NCBI GenBank assembly: GCA_033064195.1
Contig: JARBJD010000041.1
Location: forward strand, 124,001 to 188,000
Origin: Blattamonas nauphoetae
Lineage: Eukaryota > Preaxostyla > Oxymonadida
Direction of reading: 5' to 3'
DNA: 64,000 bases
Shown here: positions 52,485 to 63,384 of the stretch, one piece after another
Numbering within the stretch: position 1 is the first letter of the stretch
Layout: every line of letters begins with the position of its first letter
Notes under the pieces: model-generated
Database searches by the model: none
Told to the model about the DNA's origin: nothing
Seen by the model: only the letters and a program-made list of their open reading frames with translations
Position numbers and translations under genes: made by a program

Positions 52485-55455
52485 TTATTTGAGTGTCCAC
52501 CGAGGCAACCTGCTCTTTCCACTTCCTTTACTCCGTGTCTGTCCATTTGGATCCATCCCTCCAGCAAACAGACTCTCGATCGGCTCCCACTCTCCCCGAT
52601 CTTTCTGGGCAGGATCGAACAAACCCGAACTTAATTTCCCATCCGGAAACACGACTGAAGATTCACCATCATCATCCGTCTCCTCCACGTCTTCCCTCTT
52701 TGGATCGAACCCGAAGGAGTATGAAGCGAAGGACGTGGAGTCGGAAAGATCAGACGCTCGACTGTTATTGTCAGTGTCTCTCCAGTTGAAGAAGAAGGAG
52801 GCAGACGGTGTGAGGCTCTGACCGGTCGGTGTGGGAGAGCTGAGGCAGACGTTGGAGAAGGAGGGAGGAATGAGAGAGTGGGTGGGAGTGTTGAACTGGA
52901 GTCGCTTCTTTCGGTTTGGCGGAGGCGTCATGACTCCGTCCAGACCGGTCCCTCCTTCTCCGAGACAGAGTGCACACAACAGCATCTCCATCTCGTTGGC
53001 GAGGAGTGACGAAATCGAGAAAAGGTACGGCGAAGGGTAAAGATACTCCAAAACCTGAGATTTGGAGACTCTGCAGATTGTCCGATTGGGTTTATCGAGT
53101 TGTGGGAGTGAAGCTGACGGTCCTGGCGGGTCTGCGGACTGAGTGAACGGATCGGGGATGTCGGTGTCGAATTGGATGGATGGGTTCAGCTCGGTTATGT
53201 GGACTGTCCCACAGTCAAACCGAATCTGGGCATCATCAGACATCTCTCCACTTGTATTGACAGCCTTCTCTTCAGCTGTACTCTTTCCCTTCCCACCCAC
53301 AAATGAGAGAGCACATGGATCCTTGCGAGCGACGAACAGAATCCCATTGTCAAGATTTGGGGGTGATGATCCATCTTCGTTGATGGGAGGAGTAGCCACT
53401 TTTCGCATCAAATCAAACACAACAAGCACGTCGTGCGACGCAACATTGACATCGTCGGATCCGACCTCCGATTCCCTCGAGACAATGCCAAGTTCTTGGC
53501 TGTTGGCTTTTCGCTTTCGTTTGACTTTTGGGTCGTGATGGGTTTTCTCTTTTTTCTGATCCATTCCAATGAATATGTCTTCATCCAATGAATCTGTCAA
53601 TCTGGACGTGATTGCGTCTGGGAATGATTTGATGGGACCAAGTTGACGAGCTTGGTCGGCAGCTTTTGCGCGCTTTTTCATTTTGTTGATGGAGTTGAGT
53701 GTTAAGGTGATATTATGGATGCGAAGAACACCTGATGATGAGAGAGAGGTGAATGTAAAGGAAGGGGCATGTTTAAGAGCAGATGTTAGTTGTGAATGAC
53801 GAACAATAGTTGAGATGAGGATGCTTACAAATAGGAGTAGGATGATGCTGGAACAGATGAGACTCGCGAGAATATAACTTGGGTGCCGATACTTCAGTAA
53901 AACGCATGGAATTGAGAGTACAAAGATCAACAGAACTGTCAGAACAAGGAAGGAAGGTAGAAAAGAGTGTTGGTGAATGGGAAATAAGGCGTCTTTTTGA
54001 TTTTGTTGGAGGTTTCCTGATGAATGAACAGTGTGTTCCATTATTGAATCGTTCTTGTGCTTTTGGAGTGTTTGAGTTTGCCTCATTTGCTTTGCCAATT
54101 CCACATCCTCCAACGTTCCAGTTGTATTAATATGAGTGAAATAGTTTTGCATATCTTCATATGAAACTGGTTTTGGAGATATACTGCTTAAAAGAGCATG
54201 AGATGGTGAAGAAGCATGATTTGTAGATTCGTTTGTTCTCGAGAGGTCGTGATCATCATCCCAGTCAGTTGTCTGGATCGTAGAATCCGAGAGTTGAGCT
54301 TGATTAAAGGGTGGAAATTGTTGGAATGGCCGTCGACGGTTGTAAACAAAACAAGAACGTGGAATTGATGAAGGAATTGTTGGGTGAGAAAAAAAAGGTA
54401 GCATCAGGAAAGAAGACAGAATTTTCCAAAGAGAGTGAATAAATGAATGGGGCCATTTCTGAAATAATGAAGATAATGACGTTAAGATGAGTGGATAGCG
54501 AGTAGATGGTCCGACATTTGAGTCAGAATCTGAATAGCCCTTTTGTTTGACAAGTTCGTCCAAATCGTGGACTTCTGGAAGAGATGGGAATTTTTCATGT
54601 CCTTCCTTATGAATTAATCGAATTGGAGCAAAGAGAGTAGTCTGGTTTGAATAATCTCGTTCGATCCAAACGATTCGCTCTCCCTCATCCTCACAAGTGA
54701 GTATTGCTCGTTGCACTGACCGTGGTGTATGTAGGGAAAACGTTTTGAGATCTTCCAGTTCGGTTGGGAGAGAATTGTTCGGAGTTTGATGAGAAGAGTC
54801 AGCCGAGTGGAGTTGGGGTTTTGTGGAAAATCGTACAACCTTCTCCGGCCGAGGAAGGAATAAGGGATTGTGAATATCGGTGTCAATAGGTGAATTGGGA
54901 TGATTTTTCAGGACAATGTGTTGTTGAATGGTTGCCGATTGAGGTGTTGGTTTGTTCAGCTCTTTCTGGCTCGTTCTATCAACAGCCAGATACTTCCAGA
55001 GGAGCTTGAGAGAAAGTTAAAATAAGACAAGCAAATGCATCAAACACTAACAGTTTCTTTTGCCTGTGAATGCAAGTCTTCAGGAAGATGCTCTGATATC
55101 ATTGGTCTATTTGTTAAGAACAGACACAATCGCCGTTGGAGGTTTTTAAGATTGTTGTTTGAACAGAACATGACAGAAATAAGGATATAGAGAATAATTA
55201 CGACCACAGCACCGATGACGAACGAAACGTGAATTGTCACAGCTAAGCAAGAGTAGAAAAGCGAAAAAAAAATATACAATACTCCATCTGGAACATAGAA
55301 AGACGGAGATAGTCCAGACAAATGAAGACTGATATTCTCCTGTCTTTTGAGTGATCAGGGCAAATTGATTTATTGTGGGAAAAGAGAATCGGTTCTTCAG
55401 AACCAATATCCAGTCATATTATCACCTTCTCGCGGTGTGCGATCTCATCTACCAT
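52485..55455 (-). CDS. Multi-exon membrane protein with long charged cytoplasmic region
   Basis: The ATG at 55455-55453 begins MVDEIAHREK, and the gene ends at 52485. Spliced text continues NRFSFPTINQFALITQKTGE. A possible 10-nt microexon (ATGGAGTATT) then leads to a membrane span, VTIHVSFVIGAVVVIILYIL. It goes on through SEHLPEDLHSQAKET to LLWKYLAVDRTSQKELNKP and a long open exon. Two more spans lie mid-protein: SFLPSFLVLTVLLIFVLSIP and ILASLICSSIILLLFVSILI. The rest is a large acidic/basic cytoplasmic region with KKRAKAADQARQLGP and SHDVLVVFDLMRKV. Overall layout vaguely recalls P-type-ATPase-like TMEM94 proteins, but no DKTGT motif exists and the match is weak. Unknown function. It is upstream of the pseudokinase gene on the same strand, 160 bp apart. 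Confidence 0.6.
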
Positions 55456-56176
55456 GACGCGGCTCCCAGATCGTGAAATGGACCGAGGAACTCTACGAAA
55501 GGATGTTGAGGTCCGTATCATTTGGGAAAATGGAAATTTCAAACTAAAACAATTGAGATAAATCATGAAAGGTGCGGATGGTGAATGAGAAGATGTGGAT
55601 AAAATGTAGAGAACAATTCGGGGAATGGTCAAACGACGAACCACGTGTTCAAACAAAACAAAAATCAAGATCAAGCAAAAGAAGACACGAAGCTAAAGAA
55701 ATCAATCTTAAAGAAAAATCAAGATCACTTCAAATCATGCGACATGAGCGGCTCGATAAAGAAGACCACTCACTTTGAGTCTGAAATGATGTCGCTGATC
55801 GACATGTGTCAACGGATTTGTCAGAAGTGGAGAAATAGTGATGAGATGATTGACTGTGCTGAGGAATCAACTGCTGCAACGATTCCAGCAATACAGCACA
55901 TAAAGAGAGAGACAATGAGGAAGAAGAAGAAGAGATGAAGAATGAATGAGGTGAAATTCCGGTTCTGACAGACGTGACGTGAGAACCAATTGAAGCGAGG
56001 AAGTGTGTTAAATGAAGAGAATGTCAAATGAAGAAAGTTTGTTGAAGTGTTTGATGAGCAATAAATCCAAATCAGCGAGACAATCCCACCAGATGAAGTG
56101 AGAAGGAAGAAGATGTGAATTGAAAACAGGAAGGCGAGAATGTTGAGTGAAAAAGATGAAATTTGAGGGAGAAGAG
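55456..56176. other. Intergenic, about 720 bp
   Basis: No gene or RNA recognised. It contains the 3' flank of the giant receptor gene and the promoter of the membrane-protein gene, both on the minus strand. Confidence 0.5.
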
Positions 56177-59100
56177 TCAAGAAACGATCGAGAGGGCATT
56201 TCCTCCTCCATCCGTCTTCCTAATCTCACCAAGAAGTGATCCAATCGTGCGCAGCGAAGGACGCGAGCCAGGCGTCAGACTCAGACACGAAACAATCAGA
56301 GTCTGCATCTCATCTCCAATTCCATCCATCTTCGGAATTGTTCCGGAGTGCAGAGCTCGACTCGCGTTCACTTCATCCGTCTCACCAAACGGAACTTGTC
56401 CTGTCTCAATCTCATACAGCACCAGGCCGAGCCAAAAAACCGTCACCTGCTCTGCATCAACTCCTCCATCCAATCCATCTCCATTCTTCTGTTCAGGCGA
56501 TCTCCATCGAACATCAGACTTCACTTTCTCGACAAACTCGGACTTCTCCTCCTTCTCTCCCTTCAGACGAAGACACACTTCTCCACTTTCAGAGAACAAC
56601 ACCCAGTGCGAGCTCAGTCCAAGTCCTGTCGCGTTCCGACCCTGTCGAGACAGTTCCATCAATCCACGCACAATCGTACGAGCCACTCGAAGTCGATCAA
56701 TTTCCATTTTCTGAATGTGAAGTCGCTCGTACAGCGTGTTCGTCTTGTTCACCACAACTGTCTCGAACTTCCCTTCTTTCACACACAACCCCTCCACACG
56801 ATTTTTCTCTGGAATCATCGACTCTGTCTCTCCTGGACACTCACGACCAGTCTGTTTCTGCATTTGTTCCAGTTCAAACGATGTGTTTCCATTCAGTTCT
56901 CGAGCAGATGACACGTGTAATGTTTTGATCAAAGATTCATCACAGTCTTCAACTTTCTCGATCTCCATTTCTTGCGGCTCGGCGTCTGGGATTGAAGTTT
57001 TCTTCTTTTCTGCTTGTCCTCGCCGACGCCAGCACACAAACACCACAATCATCAAAAGAAGAAGGAGGACAGAGAGAGAGATCGCGAGTGGCAGCCACCA
57101 TTTCATGTTCTCTTTCACTGATTCCGAGCGACGTTCTGAGATTGATGATTGGATTTGGAACGACTCTGATGTTCGCAATAATTCTGATGATGAATCCGAT
57201 GTTGGTGTTGAGCGTGAACCAAACAAGAGACGACCACGCCATTCCAGTGACGAATCCAGAGAAGAGAGAGAAGACGACGAGATTGAAACGGAGATGTGAG
57301 TGTCGTTCTTCCATTCCGTTGATTCCGAAGACAAAGCAAACGATTTCGCTGTTCCCACTTTTTCGGATTTCGATGAAGCAATCTCAAACACTTCCAAAGT
57401 CAGACCACACGGAATCAGTGTCGATCCAACAATCCACATCGAGAATGTCTTGTTCTTCTTTGAGAACTCGCTCGACGATTCCGAAGAGGAGAGTGTTGGG
57501 ACGAAGAAAGGAGCAGAACGAATCGATTCCAGACCTTCCAACGAGCAGTCATTTTGCGAGATCCACGGCGAAGGGCTTGTTGGAGTCCCATCTCCTCCAC
57601 TCAGACTCCCAATCGTCATCTCTCCTCCAGACGAGCAGTGGATGTTCCGGCAAGCAGAAGCGAACAGAGGATCGTTCGGTGAGTTGTCGTGGAAGGCACT
57701 TGTTTCGACAGACAGTGTTCCTCCTTCCATCGAAACAGTTCCAGACGAGAGGAAAGAGAAAGAGGATGAGACAAGTTTGGTTGTTGAGTTTTTGAGAATG
57801 AACGCTCCACTCGTCCACGAACAAGAAAAGGGCTCAGAATTGAATGTCGGAGAGAGAGATTGTGGAGATCCCACGAAAGACGACGATTCCAGTGTCAGAG
57901 TCCCATTCACAACAACAACGAAGATCAGAGAAGGCGACGACGCGAGCACAACATCAACATGGTTCATCAACAGCGATGCCTCGGTGATTGAAATCATTCC
58001 TTCCCCTTCTTCCATCGATGGCAATGCAGACGCTAACAGTTCTGGTTTCGTCGTCTCTCCTGATTTCACTCCAACTTCCATCCCTTTCGAGATCACAATC
58101 TGTTTCGATTGGGTTGTGTTGTGCACGATGTCCAGCGTCGCTTTCAAGACTCCCATTCCATCAACAAGTGACCACGCTGCTTCAATCGTCGAGCACGGCA
58201 AGATCTCTTCTCCACAAAACCATTCTGGTGATCCAGACGACGAGTCAACAAACAGGATCAGCTTTGAAGGACCAGATTTGGTTTCGAATGAGAGAGAAGG
58301 ATCAAACAGAATCTCACCTTCATCCTCATCCATTCCAACAATCGACGAGATCGTGTAGTTCGTCGAGAATTCCAGAGAATCGGACCATCCAATCCGAAGT
58401 TGCGATGATTCAGCATGTTCGGCATCAACCACTCGAATCACGAAAGAGAGAGACGAGGAGAGTGTGATTCGGAAGTCTTTCCCAACTGGCAGGTCTGATC
58501 CAACAAATGAAACGGAACACGATGTCAGAAGAGTGTTGGTGAAAGCGAACGAAGCAGAGAGAAGACGAGGAGGGAACGGAATTCTCGCTTTTATTTCATC
58601 GTTCACAATGAATGAAGCTGTTTCGCCAGTTCTGATGCTCACTGTGTATTCCTTCCCAAATTTCAATGATTCCCCACTTTCCGAACTCGAAACGGAGAAA
58701 TCTGCAAAACAGTGTGTCGAATCTGTCGCTGTGAGAGACGAAACAGATGGCCAGAATGTTGATCCATCTTTCAGCCAGATCAATCCCATTGAAGAATGAA
58801 GTGCTCGTCCTTCGAAGAAGAGACGCACCACGGTTCTTTCTTTGTTCAGTTCCGCTTTCACACACTTTTCAATTCGGGTTGGTTCTTCCTGAATCACTAA
58901 TGATATCTGTTCGGTGTCGAAAAGGAGCTCAGTCGATCCTATTTCGAACGATGACAGAACATATGTTCGATCAAACTCAAATTGCGAGTTTCTCTTCGAA
59001 ATCTCTGTTTCAAAAGGATAAAGAGCAGCCACGTGACTTTCAAGAACTCCATTCTCAGTCGTCGTCAGTTTCAGCGTCTTCGAATGCGATGGTTGGTTTC

Positions 59101-62100
59101 GCGATGCACTCGATGTGAATGTGAGAGTGTATTCTGTCGATGGCAGCAGGGCACGAGAATCGAAAGAAAGTTTGATCGTCGAGTTCAGTGAAGTGCTCGC
59201 AAAGTTCGTGCCCAACACAGAAACAAGGCGTTCCGGTTCGACAGGAGTCGAGAATGAGCATTCCGCTGTTTCAATCAAGATCGACGCATTCGATCCAATT
59301 GCCATCGACGACGTGGAGTATGTGTGCCCAAACAGTAGCTTGGCTGAGGAGAGAGGATAGAGCGAGAGGGGGAAGACGTATGTAGTCTCATTTGTCGCTG
59401 TGAAACGAATCGTGCGTGTGTCGACGGCATTCGAAGACGAAGGCGAGGACAAAGGAGTTCCACTCAGAGTCAGTTTGTATTCTTCTCCCACTTCAAGAGA
59501 TCGTGTCTCCACGGTCAGCGTTGTCAAATTCAGTCCATCTTCATCTGAACTCTTTACAGATACCAGACGAGGTGGTTCGGCAGTGATCGTCACAGAACCT
59601 CCCTCAGACAGTAGATCTGTGTTTCCTCCTTGTTTTCGGAAGCTCTTCACATCCAATTTTTCCCCGAATTCCAATTCGGCTCCCAAAACAGGATAAACAA
59701 CTGCTGATCCTTCCCATTTCCCCAATCCTTCAACAAACTTCATCTCCACTGTGAATCGTGTCTTTCCTGACTTGCTCAGCTCCACAAGATAAATCTCATT
59801 CGAACTCAACTCTCGTCCTGACATCCAGAAAAGAACTCGCTTTCCTCCAGAATCCAGACCAACAACAGAGAACGACACAAGTCGCGTCGGTTCCGCATCA
59901 GTCTCGAAGGTCAGTCCAGACGTGAACAGCACAGCTTCGTTCGACGAGTCTGTCACATTCACCACGGTGTAGTTTGTGTTGTATTTCAGTTCAATCTCTG
60001 AATCGATCAGCGAGAACAACAGTGCTGTCCCTTTTCCATTTGTTGAGGAGCTGAACGACACATTCATCTTGGCTGGTGTTTGTGTCCCTGTTTCGTTCAG
60101 GTGCAGAGTGTATGTTTCTTCATCAGACATCGCCCGCCCTTCCACAGCCACTTCTGCTTTCTTAGAAGAATCACAAAGACATGTGAAAGAGACACCAGTC
60201 AGGCGGGAGGGCTCGGTTGGTGTTCGGAATGTGAGTGAGAATGTTGAAACTGTCTGTTTGCCATCCAAAGAAACAACCGTGTTCACTTCGTATTCTGTCC
60301 CATATTTCAGATCTGAATCCGAAAATGGATATAGTTTGGCTGTCCACTCTGTCAATCTCGATTCTGACGAAGGAAGAAGATCAACTGTGAGAGTCGATGG
60401 TTCTTCCACTCCCACTTCTTTCAGCGTCACTTTGTATCCAGACGCCACAAATCCTGTTCCAACAAATCCAATCGTCATCGAGTCATTTCCATCCGTTTGC
60501 TCGATTCCGGTCAGTGTTGCTGGCGGATAGGGAATGGAGAACAAAAATGAAGTGATCAGGATGAGTGGCTGCGAATCACACGACACTTCAACAACTTCAT
60601 AATCGTGTCCATATTTCAGTAGTGTCGAGTCTGTCGTGGAGAGTGGGCTTGTTCCTGTCAGCAAGTCAGATGAGAGAGAAAGGGGGATTGTGATGGTATT
60701 TTCTTCTGAATCCTTCACTTTCATCGAATATGTTCCGGTTTTCAGCAAACATCCAGTCAGTTCGAATGATGCAACAGCTGCCTCTTTCAGTTTTATGTCA
60801 AGTGAGATGATGGTCGGAGGAAAACGACTTCCCGCGAATGACCAGGAACGGATTGTGTACGACTTCCCGTCGGAGAGTTTGGGGAGAACACCGTCCAATC
60901 CAATCGACACTTTCGCTGTTCCTGTCGACGAGACAGTGTCTGGTGTCCCGAACGAGACGTTGACGAGACGAGGAACATTCGATCCTTCCAATAGCACTCC
61001 CATCGTTCCCTTCACATTGTTCGTTGTTTTGATGGTGATCGTTGCTGTGTCCGTTCCCATATTGACTTCGTACGAAGAGATGTCTGTCTTTTGTTCGGCT
61101 GTCAGTTGAGGAATCAGTGTGTCGTCTGGAAGTGAGGTCTTTTGGAAATGCACATTTGGTGAGCCAGAAGTGGAATCACAAAACAGGATCGTGGTGGAGT
61201 TGGCTTGTTCATATGCCATGTTCCGAAAGAAGATGTCCTTCGACGCCGGAACATTTGGAGATGTACATTTACACTCCCTGAACTGGACAAACGAGAAGTC
61301 GATCAATGTGAGATCGTCGAGATCGAGAGCACCACCACAAGATGACGCCGAGCACAAAACAAACGCACAGTTGGAGAGAGTGAGCGGCGTACTGAACACA
61401 TACACCGCACCAGCATATTGAGCGGTGCAAGTTTCAAAGAAGCAACTGTCCAATGTCAGTTGGGATGAATACAAGCAGCAGAGACCACCAGCGTAATTCC
61501 CACCATATTTATCTGATGAGTTGGTCTTGCATTCAGTGAAGGAGGAGCGGGTGATTTGAAGGGGTAGTTTGTTGGACTGGTAACAGGCGAAAGACACTGC
61601 TCCTCCTTTGTCATTGATAGCAGTGACAGTGCATTTGAGGAAGAAGCACTGGTCGATGGTGAGTGATGCTGAAGATTCATACAGACAGATTGCAGCGCCA
61701 CCCAAACCGCCTCCGACAGCGGCGGTCATTTCGTTGAACGAGCAGAGAGTGTACGAGACGGATGTGAGGGGAGAAGAGGAAGTTATTGAGAATCTGTCGT
61801 TTTGGACGAATTCGGTGAACGATTCGGATTTTTCGGTTTCGGAGTTCTCTTCGCGAATACACGAAAAGAACGAAGCGTTCAAACATCTCAAACTCCCTCC
61901 CAAATTCACATCCAACATTCCCGTCCCTCGGTCGTGGTTCGTGCTCAAACAAATCGAACTCCCAACAATTCTCTGAACAACATTTCCAAATCCCTTCCAA
62001 CTTTTCCCAAAACTAGCAACTCCATCCGAACGGCTGCTCATGTTCACCAACGAGCAAAATTCCATCCCAGTGTCCACCCATCTCACAAAAGACGATCCAA

Positions 62101-62815
62101 AATCCCGATTGGCATTCGAAGCCATCCCAAAAGAGAAGAGAGGGCCAGTTCCCATCCAAAGCGTCTGCGACTTCATCGAGATACCTTGTCCAACAACAGA
62201 GATTGATTCTGATCCTCCAATGTGTTCACTTTCCCATTCAGATGAAGAATGTTCGTCATCATTTCGCGAATGCCCCACATCAACAAACGGAGCAACAAAA
62301 TGTCGAGGCGATTCGTGAGTGCACTGCGAGACCACAATCGAAGATGAAGAGCCTGACATTCCGTCGCCAGAGCACCGGATCACCAATGGAGAGTGCAATC
62401 CATCCGAAATCACACTGCTCAGCCACAAATACACATTCGACGACGACACAACGCACAGTCCTGTTTCGTTCGAGATACACAATGCTCGAACTCCTTCAAT
62501 GCGAAACGAGCTGTTCCAAACCGAAAACATGAACTTCCGGCCTTCGGATTCATCGTTCTGTCCTGATCTTCGTTCTTCCACATTGTATTCCAGAATCGTG
62601 CTGTTCCCAATCAACGAAATATCCGCAGAGTTCACTGGGATCGTTCTGGAAAAAAGTTCTGCATTTGAGAGATGGATGGTTTCAATTCCATCTTTTCCAG
62701 CGTTCTTCATTCTTCCTTCCAACGCATTTTGATCCTCCAGAAATAGGTCCGATTTCCTGTGAACTGGGCGAGACTGCACAGTCGTGAGGAGAGTTACCAG
62801 AAATAGTACAATCAT
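56177..62815 (-). CDS. Giant type I receptor: beta-helix, about nine repeat domains, TM, C-terminal pseudokinase
   Basis: Intronless, 2,212 residues from ATG 62815-62813; a GTG 57 bp upstream in frame is not a start. The signal peptide is MIVLFLVTLLTTVQS. Residues to about 580 are a right-handed beta-helix-like region with regular short strands and small asparagine/serine turns (TLDSCFFETCTAQYAGAVYV, LTLSNCAFVLCSASSCGGAL). Then come about nine immunoglobulin/FN3-like repeats of about 105 residues, each opening with P-x-R-L-V/L-S-V/F and carrying a FGxxYxV block, for example PTRLVSFSVVGLDSGGKRVL and LKYGTEYEV. A second beta-helix part follows. The membrane span is WWLPLAISLSVLLLLLMIVV, with a CWRRRGQ stop. 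The C-terminal kinase-like domain has VRWRSPEQKNGDG and VFWLGLVLYEIETGQVPFG but no HRD or DFG, so it is probably inactive. It would be a surface adhesin or receptor that signals by binding. Confidence 0.85.
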   Translation of the reverse strand: MIVLFLVTLLTTVQSRPVHRKSDLFLEDQNALEGRMKNAGKDGIETIHLSNAELFSRTIPVNSADISLIGNSTILEYNVEERRSGQNDESEGRKFMFSVWNSSFRIEGVRALCISNETGLCVVSSSNVYLWLSSVISDGLHSPLVIRCSGDGMSGSSSSIVVSQCTHESPRHFVAPFVDVGHSRNDDEHSSSEWESEHIGGSESISVVGQGISMKSQTLWMGTGPLFSFGMASNANRDFGSSFVRWVDTGMEFCSLVNMSSRSDGVASFGKSWKGFGNVVQRIVGSSICLSTNHDRGTGMLDVNLGGSLRCLNASFFSCIREENSETEKSESFTEFVQNDRFSITSSSPLTSVSYTLCSFNEMTAAVGGGLGGAAICLYESSASLTIDQCFFLKCTVTAINDKGGAVSFACYQSNKLPLQITRSSFTECKTNSSDKYGGNYAGGLCCLYSSQLTLDSCFFETCTAQYAGAVYVFSTPLTLSNCAFVLCSASSCGGALDLDDLTLIDFSFVQFRECKCTSPNVPASKDIFFRNMAYEQANSTTILFCDSTSGSPNVHFQKTSLPDDTLIPQLTAEQKTDISSYEVNMGTDTATITIKTTNNVKGTMGVLLEGSNVPRLVNVSFGTPDTVSSTGTAKVSIGLDGVLPKLSDGKSYTIRSWSFAGSRFPPTIISLDIKLKEAAVASFELTGCLLKTGTYSMKVKDSEENTITIPLSLSSDLLTGTSPLSTTDSTLLKYGHDYEVVEVSCDSQPLILITSFLFSIPYPPATLTGIEQTDGNDSMTIGFVGTGFVASGYKVTLKEVGVEEPSTLTVDLLPSSESRLTEWTAKLYPFSDSDLKYGTEYEVNTVVSLDGKQTVSTFSLTFRTPTEPSRLTGVSFTCLCDSSKKAEVAVEGRAMSDEETYTLHLNETGTQTPAKMNVSFSSSTNGKGTALLFSLIDSEIELKYNTNYTVVNVTDSSNEAVLFTSGLTFETDAEPTRLVSFSVVGLDSGGKRVLFWMSGRELSSNEIYLVELSKSGKTRFTVEMKFVEGLGKWEGSAVVYPVLGAELEFGEKLDVKSFRKQGGNTDLLSEGGSVTITAEPPRLVSVKSSDEDGLNLTTLTVETRSLEVGEEYKLTLSGTPLSSPSSSNAVDTRTIRFTATNETTYVFPLSLYPLSSAKLLFGHTYSTSSMAIGSNASILIETAECSFSTPVEPERLVSVLGTNFASTSLNSTIKLSFDSRALLPSTEYTLTFTSSASRNQPSHSKTLKLTTTENGVLESHVAALYPFETEISKRNSQFEFDRTYVLSSFEIGSTELLFDTEQISLVIQEEPTRIEKCVKAELNKERTVVRLFFEGRALHSSMGLIWLKDGSTFWPSVSSLTATDSTHCFADFSVSSSESGESLKFGKEYTVSIRTGETASFIVNDEIKARIPFPPRLLSASFAFTNTLLTSCSVSFVGSDLPVGKDFRITLSSSLSFVIRVVDAEHAESSQLRIGWSDSLEFSTNYTISSIVGMDEDEGEILFDPSLSFETKSGPSKLILFVDSSSGSPEWFCGEEILPCSTIEAAWSLVDGMGVLKATLDIVHNTTQSKQIVISKGMEVGVKSGETTKPELLASALPSMEEGEGMISITEASLLMNHVDVVLASSPSLIFVVVVNGTLTLESSSFVGSPQSLSPTFNSEPFSCSWTSGAFILKNSTTKLVSSSFSFLSSGTVSMEGGTLSVETSAFHDNSPNDPLFASACRNIHCSSGGEMTIGSLSGGDGTPTSPSPWISQNDCSLEGLESIRSAPFFVPTLSSSESSSEFSKKNKTFSMWIVGSTLIPCGLTLEVFEIASSKSEKVGTAKSFALSSESTEWKNDTHISVSISSSSLSSLDSSLEWRGRLLFGSRSTPTSDSSSELLRTSESFQIQSSISERRSESVKENMKWWLPLAISLSVLLLLLMIVVFVCWRRRGQAEKKKTSIPDAEPQEMEIEKVEDCDESLIKTLHVSSARELNGNTSFELEQMQKQTGRECPGETESMIPEKNRVEGLCVKEGKFETVVVNKTNTLYERLHIQKMEIDRLRVARTIVRGLMELSRQGRNATGLGLSSHWVLFSESGEVCLRLKGEKEEKSEFVEKVKSDVRWRSPEQKNGDGLDGGVDAEQVTVFWLGLVLYEIETGQVPFGETDEVNASRALHSGTIPKMDGIGDEMQTLIVSCLSLTPGSRPSLRTIGSLLGEIRKTDGGGNALSIVS

Positions 62816-63384
62816 CTCAAGATTATGAAATGTTGATGATCCAGCCCATAAAAGGGACCTTGATAGAATCACTTTTCTGACATTTCAGTTTCAAGACCTT
62901 TCATCAACGCATCCCCATTCCGAAAGATCACACTTCGGGATCATGACACGAGCTGTCGCTGGATCATCTTTTCTTTCTCAATCAATCCTGGACGAGAAAA
63001 TACTGACCACTGTTCTTTTGAGAAAGGAATATGCCTTGAGAACGGTCTGGAAGCCAGTGCGAATGAATTAAAGATGATTGCATGAACAAAAACTGGTATT
63101 TCATTCACTGTTCAAGTCGAAGAGAAAGAGAATGAAAGAATGCTCATGACCCATTTACTGTTCCTTCAGCGTGTTCCTTCAGTTATTCAGAGACAATGAA
63201 AGATCAATCGATTCTTTCAGATATATGCTGTCAGAATAGTGAGCAAGTCACAACTGACATCAAACAGTTATCTATCCATTTAATCACGTCAAGTTCTCTA
63301 TCATTGTGTTCACTATTGGTAGTAGCTCGACATATAAGGTTGTGAAAAGAGCTCTTGATTTATATGTGAGTGAGTTCTCACAGA
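62816..63384. other. Intergenic, divergent promoters
   Basis: About 570 bp between the divergent receptor and unknown genes. AT-rich with CATTT-type short repeats. Nothing specific recognised. Confidence 0.5.

Noticed and set aside
52485-55455. Assignment of the membrane protein to TMEM94 / P-type ATPase-like family
   Set aside because: No DKTGT or other P-type motif and only a loose layout similarity; left as unknown.
57300-58358. Long plus-strand open frames opposite the giant receptor gene
   Set aside because: They lie wholly antisense to a well-supported coding frame, have no domain and follow its codon bias; shadows.
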